Source: Dipteronia dyeriana (taxonomy: Eukaryota; Streptophyta; Magnoliopsida; Sapindales; Sapindaceae). From it: a DNA stretch of 64,000 nt. How positions within the stretch are numbered: position 1 is the first letter of the stretch; each line of letters opens with the position of its first letter. Under the pieces are notes generated by a model that searched no databases, had not been told where the DNA came from, and saw only the letters and a list, made by a program, of their open reading frames with translations. The stretch lies in assembly GCA_032871835.1 (NCBI GenBank), contig CM065301.1, positions 79,020,069-79,084,068 on the forward strand. The letters are read 5' to 3'. Shown here piece after piece: positions 36,236 through 48,029 of this stretch. The position numbers and the translations under genes were made by a program.

Positions 36236-37890
36236 GCATAAATATGCAGATTGTGCAACAAGCAGAGAATCAACAAAATCAAGGCAACAATTCAGGTTTC
36301 CAAGCACACATGAGTCAGTATAATGTAAATGCGTCAAACAATCAAAGTCAGATGCCGGTGCAGAATTATGGGAATTTCTCCAATGCAAATGCCTATATTG
36401 CCTCACCAGCTTCAGTGATGGACCTATCCTGGTACATGGACAGCGGTGCTACACACCACATCACTTCTGATACACAGAATCTGACTCACAAAGCTGATTA
36501 CAGGGGACCAGAGAAGTTATCAGTAGATAATGGAGCTGAACTTGAAATCTCTCATGTTGGTTTCTCTTCATTAAGTTCACACACAACACCTCATATGCCT
36601 CTACTCTTGAATAACATCTTACATGTCCCAGCAATAACTAAAAATTTGCTAAGTATATCTCAATTCACTAGGGACAATGGTGTTATAGTAGAGTTTAATA
36701 CTGATTTTTGCTTGATTAAGGACAAGAATACGAAGAAGGTTCTGCTGCAAGGAGGGTTGAAAAATGGCATCTATCAGCTGGACCTTTCGTCAATTAGTGA
36801 CAAGTCTACATCTGCTAAAGCTCATGCATTGTTTGTGTCAAAAATAAATACTGTGTCAAAGGTGTTTGTCGAATTCAGCATGTGTTTGTAAAAAGATTGA
36901 TACAGCTCAATCTAGTAACGTTGCTTCTTCAAATATTTGTGCAGATATGTGGTCAAAAAGTTCTTGTTATAATGTAAATACAATAAAGTCTTGCAACACT
37001 TTCAAGTCGAATGACAAGAACTCTGTTTTGTTTCAGTGGCATAAAAAACTTGGACATCCTTCTTTTTCTGTTTTAAAACAAATCTTGAGAAGCCTAAATC
37101 TACCTTGCACTGCATCAACTTCATTAGATTTTTATGATGCATGTCAATGTGGCAAACTTTATCAATTGCCTTTTCCTTCCTCAAAAACAGTTTACAAAGC
37201 ACCTCTTGAACTCATTTTCACTGATGTTTGGGGGCCTTCTCCCCATGTTTCTCCACTTGGTTATAAGTATTATGTTCATTTTATAGATGCTTTTCACACT
37301 GCTGTTCATATTATAAATAGACTTCCTGCTCATATTCTTGGTCATATTTCTCCATTCCAAAGGTTGTACAATGTGTCTCCCAATTATCACTCTCTAAAGG
37401 TTTTTGGTTGTGCTTGTTTTCCTCTTCTCAGGCCATATAATAGGCATAAATTTGATTTTCACTCTGATAAGTGCATTTTTATTGGATTAGTGATTGTCAC
37501 AAAGGGTTTAGATGTCTACATTCCAGTGGTCGTATATATATCTCTAGGAATGTTACCTTTAATAAGCAAGATTTTCCTTACAAGACTTTGTTCACAGGAG
37601 ATAGTAATGTTGGTAAAGGTGTTTCTTCTAAGTCCAGTATACCACTTTCTATCTTGTCTAATGCCAGTCATGAGCACCATTCACATTTCACTAAGCATCT
37701 TGATCCTTCTCTCCCTGCAATACCTCTCCAAGTTCACTTGCCTTACTCTCCTGTGCATAATACTCTTGATACTGTCACTCATTCCCTTCCAAAATCAAAT
37801 ATCTATATACATCCTATGATTACTAGATCCAAAACTGGTGTCACTGCACCAAATGCTTTTATATCTGATGTTCCTTAAACCATCAGAGAA
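36236..37890 (+). pseudogene. Copia protease and integrase, integrase core deleted
   Basis: The protease box WYMDSGATHHIT lies at 36430-36465 in a frame open to 36891. After a frameshift near 36870 comes the GAG-pre-integrase domain with WHKKLGHPSF (37039-37068) and CQCGK, then FTDVWGP with the first catalytic Asp (37220-37240). YYVHFIDAF (about 37267-37293) is then joined directly to HTAVHIINRLP. The segment carrying the second Asp and the Glu of the DDE triad is gone, a deletion I estimate at 350-400 bp. A further frameshift near 37490 precedes the C-terminal part, which ends at 37878. Confidence 0.88.
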
Positions 37891-37911
37891 CCCACAAAAG
37901 TTGTTGATGCC

Positions 37912-39519
37912 TTGGCTGATCCCAACTGGAAATTAGCAATAAACGATGAATATGATGCACTCATAAGGAATCATACCTGGGTTCTTACTCCGAGACATGA
38001 TGATATGAATGTGGTAGGGAAAAAACGGGTGTTTCGAATTAAACACAACCAAGATGGCTCTATTCAGCGGTATAAGGCACGCCTTGTTGCAAAGGGTTTT
38101 CACCAAACAGCAGGAGTTGATTTCTTAGAAACTTTCAGTCCAGTTGTAAAGTCATCTACCATTAGAATAATCCTTTCCCTTGTTGTTCTTCATAAGTGGA
38201 CAATTAGACAATTGGACATCAATAATGCCTTCTTAAATGGTGAGCTAAATGAGGCTGTGTTCATGGAACAACCGGAGGGTTTTATGGATAAGCAACATCC
38301 GGGTTATGTGTGCAGGCTTATTAAGTCTCTTTATGGCCTCAAACAGGCACCACGAGCATGGTATGATAAGCTGAAGTCAGCCTTAGAGAGTTGGGGCTTC
38401 AAAAACTCCAAGGCAGACACGTCTCTCTTTATATTCAGAAGACAAAATTGTGTGGTGCTTCTCTTAGTGTATGTCGATGACATATTGTTGACTGGTAACA
38501 ACTCTATATTACTATCTCAGGTGGTACATGACTTGAACAAGTTTTTTGCTTTGAAGGACTTAGGTGAGTTCAACTATTTTCTTGGTTTTGAGGCTTCTAG
38601 GACTGATCATGAAATTAGTTTAACTCAAAGCAAATATGCATCTGATTTGCTGGAAAAAACTAGGATGACTGATTGTACAATGTGTCCAACTCCTATGTCA
38701 ACTGGTGCCAAGCTGTCTAAGGAAGATGGGGATCCTTTCATGGATCTAACTCTCTATCGAAGCACTGTGGGTGCACTGCAGTATCTTATGTTGACTAGAC
38801 CTGACATTTCTTTTGTTGTAAATAGATTGAGCCAGTATTTAGCTACACCTACTTGTGTACATTGGCAGGCTTGCAAGCGTCTTCTCAGATACATTAAAGG
38901 CACTTTGACCACTGGACTGCATTTTAAGCCTTCATTAGCAGCCACACAATTGCATCTTGAAGGTTTTTTCGACGCTGATTGGGCGAGTAATCTTGATGAT
39001 AGGAAGTCTACGAGTGGGTGGTGCGTGTTCCTTGGTGGTAACTTGGTGTCCTGGAGTTCTCAAAAACAAAAAGTGGTCGCTCGATCGAGTTGTGAGGCAG
39101 AGTATAGGGCTTTGACTCTAGCTGCGGCTGAAGTTATTTGGATAAAGGCTCTACTGTCTGAAATTGGAATACCTCTTTCATCACCTCCAGTTCTCTGGTG
39201 TGATAACACTGGAGCTGGCTCATTGGCAAAGAACCCAGTATTTCACTCAAGAACTAAGCATATTGAGTTGGACCTTCATTTTATTCGAGATAAGATTCAG
39301 GCTAATGAGTTGGATGTCAGGTACATTCCAACTGAAGCTCAACCTGCTGATATTCTCACTAAGGCACTTGGCATTGGTAGGTTCAATCTTTTGAGGAACA
39401 AACTCGTCTTGGATAAATCCAAGCTTCATTTGAGGGGGGATGTTGAGCCATATCAAAAGCAATCAGCTGTGTCTGATGACAGGTCCACAATTAGCAATAT
39501 ACACTCACATCACAGCTGA
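37912..39519 (+). CDS. Copia reverse transcriptase-RNase H, intact frame
   Basis: An open frame of about 535 codons. It is the 3' part of the original polyprotein, so the true start is upstream and the first Met here is only a convenience. Reverse transcriptase spans about residues 10-260, with KARLVAKGFHQ, QLDINNAFLNGEL, SLYGLKQAPRAWY and the catalytic YVDDILL. RNase H spans about 350-490 with DADWAS, STSGWCVFLG, SSCEAEYRAL and the SRTKHIELDLHFIRD block. All recognisable catalytic acidic residues are kept and there is no stop. The frame ends inside the 3' LTR. Because gag and integrase are broken, this enzyme could at most act in trans. Confidence 0.92.
   Translation: MADPNWKLAINDEYDALIRNHTWVLTPRHDDMNVVGKKRVFRIKHNQDGSIQRYKARLVAKGFHQTAGVDFLETFSPVVKSSTIRIILSLVVLHKWTIRQLDINNAFLNGELNEAVFMEQPEGFMDKQHPGYVCRLIKSLYGLKQAPRAWYDKLKSALESWGFKNSKADTSLFIFRRQNCVVLLLVYVDDILLTGNNSILLSQVVHDLNKFFALKDLGEFNYFLGFEASRTDHEISLTQSKYASDLLEKTRMTDCTMCPTPMSTGAKLSKEDGDPFMDLTLYRSTVGALQYLMLTRPDISFVVNRLSQYLATPTCVHWQACKRLLRYIKGTLTTGLHFKPSLAATQLHLEGFFDADWASNLDDRKSTSGWCVFLGGNLVSWSSQKQKVVARSSCEAEYRALTLAAAEVIWIKALLSEIGIPLSSPPVLWCDNTGAGSLAKNPVFHSRTKHIELDLHFIRDKIQANELDVRYIPTEAQPADILTKALGIGRFNLLRNKLVLDKSKLHLRGDVEPYQKQSAVSDDRSTISNIHSHHS
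39429..39440 (+). other. Polypurine tract
   Basis: TTTGAGGGGGGA directly before the 3' LTR; it primes plus-strand DNA synthesis. Confidence 0.9.
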
Positions 39520-39831
39520 TTGCTCTCTCTTCATTTTGGTAAAAGTTTACGCTCTTTCTAACTGACTTGATTCAGCTGAGGTCAGCTATATGTAAGTTTT
39601 AATATGGTACATCAGATTAGCCACATCATATGCACTCTCCGCAAATTACGGAAGTTGTTAGAATCATGATTAATCTTCAACTCTGTATATAAACACACGA
39701 TATGTGTGTGAATGTAATTATCCAGTATAAAGAAAAAGAAATCCAAATATGCTCTCAAGTCTGTAAGCTATATTGATCATCTACTCTGTTATTCTTATAT
39801 GTTTTAATATAGATTTTCTTAAAGGTTTTCA
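39441..39831 (+). repeat. 3' LTR of copia element
   Basis: It begins TGTTGAGCC and ends GGTTTTCA. Same length as the 5' LTR and about 97% identical by eye. Confidence 0.95.
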
Positions 39832-40203
39832 AGCACTTCTAGTGTTTTGAGAGTAGAGCTTTTCTTTGTCTCCTTTGATACTCAATTATTTGAGTGTAAT
39901 AGTAGGTCTTATTATGAAATAATTATAATAAAGTAATTTATTGTGAAGTATAGAGTCATGTTTCTCTTACTTTGTCATAATCTATTCGAAAGTTGATATG
40001 TAAATTTGACAATGGTTGAGCCTTTTTATAGACTCCACTGTCCCTAAGCATTGAAACCTTATTTTTCACTATTGCTATTTTTACATGATTCTACAGATTT
40101 TGAGTATTTTTTTACATAGTTTGTATATCAGTGGATAATTACTATCTTTTGTGTGTAATTTTGTAATTATAAGTAGCTTAAAAACTTTTTAATTTTAAAG
40201 TAG

Positions 40204-41156
40204 ATGGCAAATGAGGGAGCACAAGGAAAAGCAAAAGCAGTATGGGATCCACCGACACATGAGATTTGGGTTGATTTGGCTATAGAACAAGTTAGAGCCG
40301 GTAATAGAAATGGAACACATCTAAGTAAGCAATGTTGGAAAAACTTTATTGAAAACTTTAATAAGATTACGGGTAGAACATATGATCGAAAGCAACTGAA
40401 AAATCATTGGGACAATGTGAAAAAAGAGTGGCAACTTTGGGATTCATTGGTAAGAGGAGAAACCGGACTCGGTTGGGACATGGAGAGACAAACTATTGAT
40501 GCTTCAAATGAATGGTGGGAAGCAAAATTACAAGTAGGTATTTATAAATAATAATATTATTATTGTAATTTATATTTTAACTTACTCAATTAAACTAACT
40601 TCAAACTTATAATAGAAATATCTAGAAGCTTCAAAATTTCGTGTCAAAGGTTTGGAGCATGTATTCAAGATAGATGAATTATTTCAAGATGTTACTGCAA
40701 CTGGAGATAGGGCTTGGGCACCAACTTCTGGTTTAACACCTCCTCTATATTCATAAGCTTTCATGATTGATGATAATGTTAGTTTAGACTCTGAAGAAGC
40801 TGTTCATGAGGATGAAGTAGAATGTTGCAACCGCAAACAAAAAACACTTGCACCAAATAGAAAGAAATTCAAGAAAGGAAAAAAAAAAACAATTCACATC
40901 CTCGAAGTTATCCAAGCAACTTGAGGATCTTTGTAATAGTATTAAGAATAAGAATTCTTATATACGAACTGATCCACCTGGTTCTAGTATTCAAGAAGTT
41001 CTTGATAAGTTAGTTACTCTACCGGAATGTGAACCGATGAGTCCTCTTTTCAAATTGGGTATTAGTTTGTTCACAAAGAAGGCAAATAGGGAGATTTTTG
41101 TGGCTCTAAGGGAACATGAATACCAAATTCAGTGGTTGAAAAATCAACAACCTTAA
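40204..41156 (+). pseudogene. PIF/Harbinger ORF1, Myb/SANT-like protein, broken
   Basis: Exon 1 (40204-40533) encodes a Myb/SANT-like DNA-binding domain with WVDLAIEQVRAGNR, GRTYDRKQLKNHWD and the tryptophan-rich WQLWDSL. The intron 40534-40615 has GT and AG borders. Exon 2 starts KYLEASKFRVKGLEH, then has a stop at 40754-40756 and a one-base frame change at the A run near 40880. It resumes as an acidic-basic C-terminal region ending QWLKNQQP at 41153. In PIF/Harbinger elements ORF1 binds the terminal repeats and helps bring the transposase to the nucleus. This copy should give only the DNA-binding half. Confidence 0.88.
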
Positions 41157-41326
41157 TCATGAAGACAATTAAATGTGAAGGAAAATGAAGCTTTTGTAGA
41201 AATGACATATTTTGAAAAGAACTAATCTTTTATGGTAACGTATGACAAATTTTGTAAGATGTATATCATTAACGGTTGTCTCTTTACAAGACACTTGACA
41301 CTTTTTGTATATGTAAATATATATAT

Positions 41327-42490
41327 ATGGGCGAAGCCAGGATTTCCGTTTTGAGGGGGCCAAGACTAAAACACATATTCAAATTAATGTATGACAAATA
41401 TACTAAAATTTAAAAAACTAGTTATTGAAAAAATAAAATGTAATAGCATCTAGTCCCATATATAATGATACAACAAATTAATTAATAAATAAAATATTTA
41501 CTGGTTTTATGAATCAAAATGAACCGATTACTCTTTTAAATCTCCAACATCAATCAAATCTATACTAAGTTTTAATGTGATTTATACTTCAAAAAAAAAA
41601 AATCAATGTGATTTTCCTTTCAATATACAAGATTAAAGAGTTTGTAAGAAAGTCATCTTCTAGATGTTGACAAAGATGAATAGGCTTCTGAGGTTTTAAT
41701 ATGTCAAACAACATTAACTTTTTTTTTATTGTATCTATTTATACTAGATTTTTTTTTTTAAGTTTTTCGCAATTGGTATGATTCAAGCCGCGGACTTGAG
41801 AGTCACTTGCACAAGCTCTATGTCCATTTACCATCTAAGCTACGCCTCTGAGGGCCAAACAAAATTAAGCTATAATAAAATCGAAATAATTTTAAAAAAA
41901 TAAACGTTTAAATAACAAACCAGTACAATAAATATAGCAAAATCATATTAATAACCTAAGAAAATAACAAATACAAAACTGAAAAATAAACCTAAAATTT
42001 TTATTAATTTGTAATCTTGTAACTGAAATTATTTGGATAGATGAACCGTAGAATGAGAAGAATTTATTTGCAGCACAAAGAATAAAAATGTTTAAGGAAA
42101 AAATTAAAAAAGAAAAAAAGAAAAAGAAGTGTATATATAGGATAGACTGATCGATGATGTATAGGAAATCAAATCCAAAAGCAGTATATTTTCTTTCTTT
42201 TATATGTAAAATATAAAAACATAAAATTAGATACAAGTAGGTTTTTCCTTATAATTTATAACAATAATATTTTTAAGTATAAAGTAGCAAGACTAAACAT
42301 TTATCGTTAAAAAACAAATAAAATTAATTGATGCTGTAAAAAACAAGACTGACAGTGGAATATATGGTTAATTGAATATACAATATTACAATATCTTATT
42401 TTATAAAGAAAATTTACTTAAAATTTATGATTTTTTTTTTGGGTTGTAAGGGTCATGACCCCCACCGGCCTCCACGTTCCTCCGCCCCTA
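41327..42490. mobile_element. Nested TIR-type element (GGGGCGGAG termini)
   Basis: The left end is TATGGGCGAAGCCAGGATTT, followed by GAGGGGGCCAAGAC. The right end on the minus strand is TAGGGGCGGAGGAACGTGG. Both lie in (TA)n, so a target duplication cannot be told from the repeat. The interior is AT-rich with no coding sequence and contains a minus-strand SINE. Related termini occur at 24317 and 48029. The superfamily is uncertain (hAT is possible). Confidence 0.5.
41761..41856 (-). mobile_element. tRNA-derived SINE (minus strand)
   Basis: On the minus strand, box A TAGCTTAGATGG at 41842-41831 matches the polymerase III consensus. A box-B-like GGCTTGAATCA lies at 41789-41779, about 41 bp on. 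The sequence ends in an A run (T run at 41749-41760 on the plus strand). No target duplication was found. The opening GGCGTAGCTTAGATGGTAA is typical of plant tRNA-derived SINE heads. Confidence 0.55.
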
Positions 42491-42915
42491 TATATATATA
42501 TATAAACAACTTGTTGATGTTTGTTTATGACCTAGTGATATATACTTTATTTATGGTTTTTTTTTCTTTCATTCGGTATCATAATAGCAAAAGAATTGCT
42601 TCGCTTTTGCTTTTGTTTTTGCTTTTGTTTTTTGTTGTAGTTTGTTCATTAAACTAATGAATTTTGTAATACTGCTACCTAATGTTGAATTAGGTGTCTG
42701 AGAGTGTGTTTTATAACAAAAAAACATGACTGATATCTCTAGTTTGATGTCTTGTCTGGGTGGTGTTAGTGTGACAGTTTAACTGGAGTAATCTCCTGTC
42801 TGCATTAGAAATTTTATTTTGACGGATATAGCCACCTTATGTCTCTTTTGCCTGTTTGTTTTTTTTTCCTTTCTGTTTTGTCGTTCTCTATTGTTTACCC
42901 TGTTTGGGGTGCTTG

Positions 42916-42963
<48 letters not shown>
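42916..42963 (+). repeat. (TA)n microsatellite
   Basis: About 23 uninterrupted TA units, inside the Harbinger element between its two genes. Confidence 0.95.
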
Positions 42964-42971
<8 letters not shown>

Positions 42972-43120
42972 ACATATAGGATTCATTTATATAGACCTAT
43001 ACTAGATCTTTTTTAAAGATCCTAAACTGGATCTTGATCAGTCAAAACCAACCAAGTTGACACAAAAATGTTAGTACCACTGAAATTGGTTTTTAATTGG
43101 TGTTGTTTAATATAGTGCAG

Positions 43121-44496
43121 CATAAATATTGATTCAGATGAAGAAATTGAAGAACAAATTGTTGAACAAGCCATTATAAATGAGATTGAGTTTAATGAAG
43201 TTGTTGTCAGTGTTGCTAGAGCAACGGTATATCACCACAATAATTTCTTAATTAAAGAACCATATAGAAATTCACCCCGTACTTGATGGATGTTCATGAT
43301 GGAGATATTGAATGGAAACGATCGACGTTGTCAAGAGCAGTTTCGAATGGAGAAACACGTTTTTACCAAATTATGTGATAGATTAAGAAGTTACGGATTA
43401 ACATCCATTAAAGAAGTTAGGCTCGAGGAGGCAGTTGGTATGTTTTTAATGACCTTGGGGCATGGTGTTGGAAACAGAATTATTCAAGAACAATTTCAGC
43501 ATTCGGATGAAACTGTGAGTAGACAATTTGGAATTGTCCTCGAGAAAATGACCATGTGTTGCTTTTGATGAAATTAGGCCACCTACAGAATTTAATGAAG
43601 TCTCAAATTACATTCGAAGTAATCCCAAATATTGGCCATGTTTTAAGGTAATTTTGTATCTAAATAATTTGTGAATACTTGGTAATTTGTTCAGAAGTAA
43701 ACTAACGTTATTTTTTTTAATTCATCTGATAATTGCTAGGATTGCATTGGAGCCATAGATGGAACCCATATTCGTGTGTCACTTCCCGTGGATGAACAAA
43801 TTCCATATATTGGTAGGAAAGGATTTCCTACCCAAAATATTATGGTTGTGTGTGGATTTGATATGTTTTTCACATTTGTATGGCAGGGATGGGAAGGATC
43901 TGCACATGATACACGTATATTTTTAGAGGTAATAAGAAACATCGAGTTAAAATTTCCTATACCTCCAGATGGTATGTGATATTGTTTTTAATCGGTATTT
44001 TTAAATATTGTATATATATTACTTTGAATATTATTGATTAATGATGTATGTGGATATTGCAGATAAGTACTACTTGGTTGATACTGGATATCCAAATATG
44101 AAGGGGTATTTAGCTCCGTATAAAGGTGAAAAATATCCTCTCACAGTCTTTCGTACTAGTGGTCAACCAACAGGATCTCGAGAAACATTTAATTATGTGT
44201 ATTCGTCATTACGAAGTGTTATTGAGCGTTGTTTTGGTGTGTGGAAAACACGATAGAAAATTTTACAACACATACCTAATTATAAATTTGATAAGCAGTT
44301 AACCATTGTTAATGCTTCAATGGCTTTGCATAATTTCATAAGAAGAGAGGCCATTGCAGATATTGAATTTGAATCATATAATGAAGATAAAGATTACATG
44401 TCCGAGGACGAAGAATCATATATGAATTTAACAATAGATGAAAGTGAGATGGGGGTTGTTCGTGATAGAATTGCTAGAGAACTCGTGATTGTATAA
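43121..44496 (+). pseudogene. PIF/Harbinger transposase (HARBI1/ALP1-like), broken
   Basis: Three exons: about 43121-43647, 43740-43971 and 44063-44496, with GT/AG introns. Exon 1 holds the N-terminal helical region (QFRMEKHVFTKLCDRL, EAVGMFLMTLGHG). Exon 2 holds DCIGAIDGTHI with the first catalytic Asp, plus GWEGSAHDTRIF. Exon 3 holds KYYLVDTGYPN with the second Asp and SVIERCFGVWK with the Glu. Three lesions are seen: TGA at 43283-43285, a frameshift at about 43550-43565, and TAG at 44254-44256 where Trp is expected. In the family this enzyme cuts and rejoins DNA at the element ends. The upstream start is uncertain. Confidence 0.88.
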
Positions 44497-45017
44497 TTTT
44501 ATTATCAACTTTATATGTAAGGTTTTATTTAAAATTGTCATACTTAATATGTAGTAAACTAATATGTATAAATGTATTAGTAATTTTAAGTGAATTTTTA
44601 TTACTTCATTTCTTTGAGTGGAATTGTTTCTTGAAATATAGTAGAAAAAAAATAAAAAAATAAAAACCTTACATTATTCCTTCAGAAGTAAACTTTTATT
44701 ATATACATAATGTCTACTCAACTAATAACATACAAAAGTAAGAAAAAAAAGATGCAAATGTTAAATTATAATTAGAATAGATTTTTTAAAATGTTTCAGT
44801 CAAACATATTCAAAAGCTCTTTTATAAGGGTAAAAAAGTAATATCATAATTAGAAGTTATTTTTAAAAATTCCATCCAAACAGGTTCAAAAGCTCTTCCA
44901 AATACAAACGTTTTTCTGAAATATATTATCCAAGCAGTTATTAAGAAGTTCAGGCTTTTACTTCTCTTCTTCTTCAGTCAAAAGCCAAAAATAAAAGTTA
45001 TCCCAAACAAGCTCTGA

Positions 45018-46400
45018 AGACAATTGACTGCGACATATAAATATATAATAACAATTTAAAATAACAAGCAACTAACCAACTAACCAACTAACCAAGTAAA
45101 AAACTTGAACCTGTGAACTTGTGACGTGTGAAACAAAATTAGCATATCGAAGAGTTGAAGACGAAGTCAGGAAGGCAGAATAATGGATTCAAAGAGGCAG
45201 ATAACGGTTTAAAATTACAAGCCTAGACTTAATGAAGTAACAACAATAATAAGTATAGCAGGTTATCAAATAGAAATGCGTAATCTTCTACTGTTATAAT
45301 TTAGAAATTAGGATTCTTATTTTGTTTTGATAATCTGATGAAGAAGTATGTTAATTGGGCCAAGAAAATAAATATTTGAGGATTGAGATTGGGCCTTTTA
45401 AATATATTGGGTACAGAGGAGTGATGCTCTAAACTTGTTAGATCTTGAAGAAAGAGATCCCAAAATAAGAAGAAGTTTATTTGGCCAATTGGGGGGCCCA
45501 TCAAATGGCTGGGTCCCGTCACGGGTCGGTCTTGAAAATAGGCACACGAAACACCTCTTTCTAACATTATATATATATAAATGCTATTCTATTTTTATCA
45601 TGAGATTTTCTCATGACAATTTTTTTTTCTTTTCACACTCATTTTGTAAATACACATCATTCTAAAAATTTCAATTTAAAAAAAAAATTATAAATACACT
45701 TCGTTTTTTTTCTTTTCTAAAATTATCCTTTTAACACTTAAGAAAAACATTCATCATAAAAACATAATTTTTATCCTTTTAACGACAAACTCTAAGATAT
45801 CATCAAATTGATCATCATAGTTAGGGTTAGGTTTAGGTAATTGAATCGTAGGACAAATTAAAAAAATATTTTAATATAAATTTACCAATAAAAACTAACT
45901 ACTTTAATTAAAAAATAAACAAAAACATTATTACATCTATCATATCTTCAACTATATATCTTTAATAAAAAAAAACTTATCATAAACCCTTGTTAAACCT
46001 TAATTCTTTTTCAAGTATCGAAATTTCATAACATTGCATGATTATCGTATAATAAAGTAACATAAATTCTTTTTTGAAGGGCTTCGATCATACAAACTTA
46101 TTCATTTCTTTGTTATTTTCTGTCTTTCTTTTTTGTCTGGGTATGAACTTTATTGATAAACAAAAAGTGAAAAGTATTTTTTTTAATTGATAGACGTAGA
46201 TTGATGTATTTAGGAGAGTTTCTTTTTATATAAAGAGAAAAATCACGGTTTGACTATCAATGATGACTTATTAATCCGTAAAGGTTGGAATAAAAAATAT
46301 ATATTTTTTTATAAAAATCGGTGTATTAATAATTTAAGAGGCATTAGATGGGAGCTTACGGTAATTGTTTAATTTTAAAATTATAGATATGGGTGTATGG
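45018..46400. other. Intergenic sequence, no gene seen
   Basis: AT-rich sequence with no supportable coding region. A GC-richer patch at 45480-45545 reads like transposon noncoding sequence but cannot be assigned. Confidence 0.5.
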
Positions 46401-46404
46401 GTCG

Positions 46405-47245
46405 TAGGAATGACAATTAAACCTGAATTCGTAGGACCCGTCCGAACCCGACCCGTCTGGAAAGTGTTTAGTATGTGAAAATATAACTCGTTAATAGGTT
46501 TGGATTTGAAACCTCAACTCATTACGGGTTCGGGTGTGAAAAAAAAAAAACCAAACCCGAACTCATGAACCTGTTTGATTTAATAATTATTTAACAAATA
46601 AAATTATAATAATTACTTTTATATTTTATTTTTGTCTTACATCACATGCAGTTGGATCCCATTTTTTGTCTTTTCAGATTTTAAAATACCTTATATTATT
46701 ATTTTTCTTTTTCTTTTTATCAGTTTTCATTTTTTCTCTTCTCGATCTTCAACCCCCACACTCTTTCTTCAAAATTAAAACTCATCTTCCAGTTTATTTT
46801 CTCTGCAACTTATTTTATTTATTTATTTTTCTCTTCAAAATTAAAACTCTTCTTCTCCATATATTCTTCTTTTCCGGTATTTTTAAACTTTTTTTGCTTT
46901 TACTTTTTTTTTTTTTTTCATTTTCTCTGAAGTCTAAAAGAAGAAAACTAACGTGAATAGCTGCCAGCAACTTGTTTGACTCGGACCGAGTTACACACAC
47001 AGGGGTGAGTCGCTTTGAAACAACAAATCACCAGGAGTTCGCGAGTTTGTGGACGGATCTGGATGTTGTTAAAATCCGTGGGTGAAACCCAAACCCAAAC
47101 CCGCTACATTGCGAGGGTTCGTGGGTGAGTTTTGATGCCATTTTCTTTCGTGGGTGAGTTTGGATATCATTTTCTTTTATGGGTTTGGATTTAGTTTTGG
47201 TTTTTCCTAAACTCGTCCGAACCCAACCCATTGTCATTCCAAATG
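46405..47245. mobile_element. hAT-like MITE candidate
   Basis: The left end has GGAATGACAATTAAACC followed by repeats of CCGAACCCGACCCG. The right end on the minus strand has GGAATGACAATGGGTTGGGTTCGG. The inverted ends and the clustered CGGGTT-type subterminal motifs at both sides fit non-autonomous hAT elements. No clean 8-bp target duplication is visible, so limits are approximate. No coding sequence was found. Confidence 0.5.
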
Positions 47246-47989
47246 GGTGGCAATATCAACACCCTTAATTATATAATCATTTATTATATACTGCCATTCA
47301 AGGCAGTGTGTTGTCTAACATGGGCACTAATTTTATTTTTAAAAAGAAAAATTAAAAAAAAAAAAAAAACTTGATAGACTTGGTTTTGGTTGTTGGAGCA
47401 CCATCCATTCCCGGAAATACACTAGAAAACTAAAAATGCAGGATCCCTTCTTAGAAAAAGCTTAGATTTACTTGGATTTATATAAAATAATAACGTGTAA
47501 ATTTCTTATCTTTTGTTTGGATTGATAAATGAGAAAGAAATGAAAGGGAAGGAAAGGAAATGAAGGGGGTTGTTTCTTCTTGTTTTATCCAATTTAGTTT
47601 CTCTCCAAAATTATATGGAAAATGAGAGAAATAAATTAAAAGTTAATGATTTTTTTTTTCAATATTCCAAATCTAACCCCATTTGTTTCCTTTTCCTTCC
47701 TTTCTATTCATACTCATCCATACATAACCATCCATAAAAACCATCACTAAAAACATTACCCTTTCCTCTCATTTCATTTCCATTTTTTTTTTCATCAATC
47801 CAATCATAGTGTTATTAGAAAAAGATTAGATTTACATGGATTTGTACAAAATAATAATAATAATTTAGACATCGGTTTGGCAAAACTCAAAAGGAAGAAA
47901 AAATTTCTCACAATCTCCTTGATTATGTAATTAAAATGGAAATCAAAGTAAAATTAGATAAATTAAATTATAAATATTAATTTTTATAT

Positions 47990-48029
47990 TGGCCCCCACA
48001 AAAGCCAAAATCATGATTCCGCCCCCGTA
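47990..48029 (-). mobile_element. Transposon terminus next to PBF1
   Basis: On the minus strand ACGGGGGCGGAATCATGATT followed by TTGGCTTTTGTGGGGGCCAA resembles the left end at 41329. It lies 37 bp before the PBF1 start codon, so most of the native promoter has been displaced or cut. Its partner end was not found in 47250-47990. Confidence 0.5.

Larger units (their letters stand above)
34865..39831 (+). mobile_element. Ty1/copia retrotransposon, nearly complete, 4,967 bp
   Basis: The two LTRs are 391 bp each (34865-35255 and 39441-39831), with TG...CA ends and AGCAC duplicated at 34860-34864 and 39832-39836. By eye the LTRs differ at about 12 positions (about 3%), so the insertion is fairly recent. 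PBS at 35256-35267, polypurine tract at 39429-39440. The gene order gag, protease, integrase, RT, RNase H is that of copia. The integrase catalytic core is deleted and gag is broken, so it is not autonomous. It sits inside the Harbinger element, so it arrived later. Confidence 0.95.
32814..45014 (+). mobile_element. PIF/Harbinger element, 12.2 kb, with nested insertions
   Basis: The left end is GGGCCTATTTGGG; the right end on the minus strand is GAGCTTGTTTGGG. Similarity continues inward (AACTTTT, GGCTTTTG). TGA at 32811-32813 and 45015-45017 is the 3-bp target duplication. It encodes both family genes in the same orientation: Myb/SANT-like ORF1 (40204-41156) and DDE transposase (43121-44496), both broken. 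Subtracting the copia insertion (34865-39836), the LINE tail (34431-34638) and the TIR element near 41327-42490 leaves about 5.9 kb, a normal size for an autonomous member. The 5' region 33010-34420 shows no coding sequence. It is now dependent on a helper. Confidence 0.88.

Noticed and set aside
38754..39462. Minus-strand and second plus-strand frames in the copia pol region
   Set aside because: Overlap the intact RT-RNase H frame and have no motif.
46405..47245. Calling a firm hAT element with target duplication
   Set aside because: Inverted ends are convincing but neighbouring 8-mers do not match, so it is listed only as a candidate.
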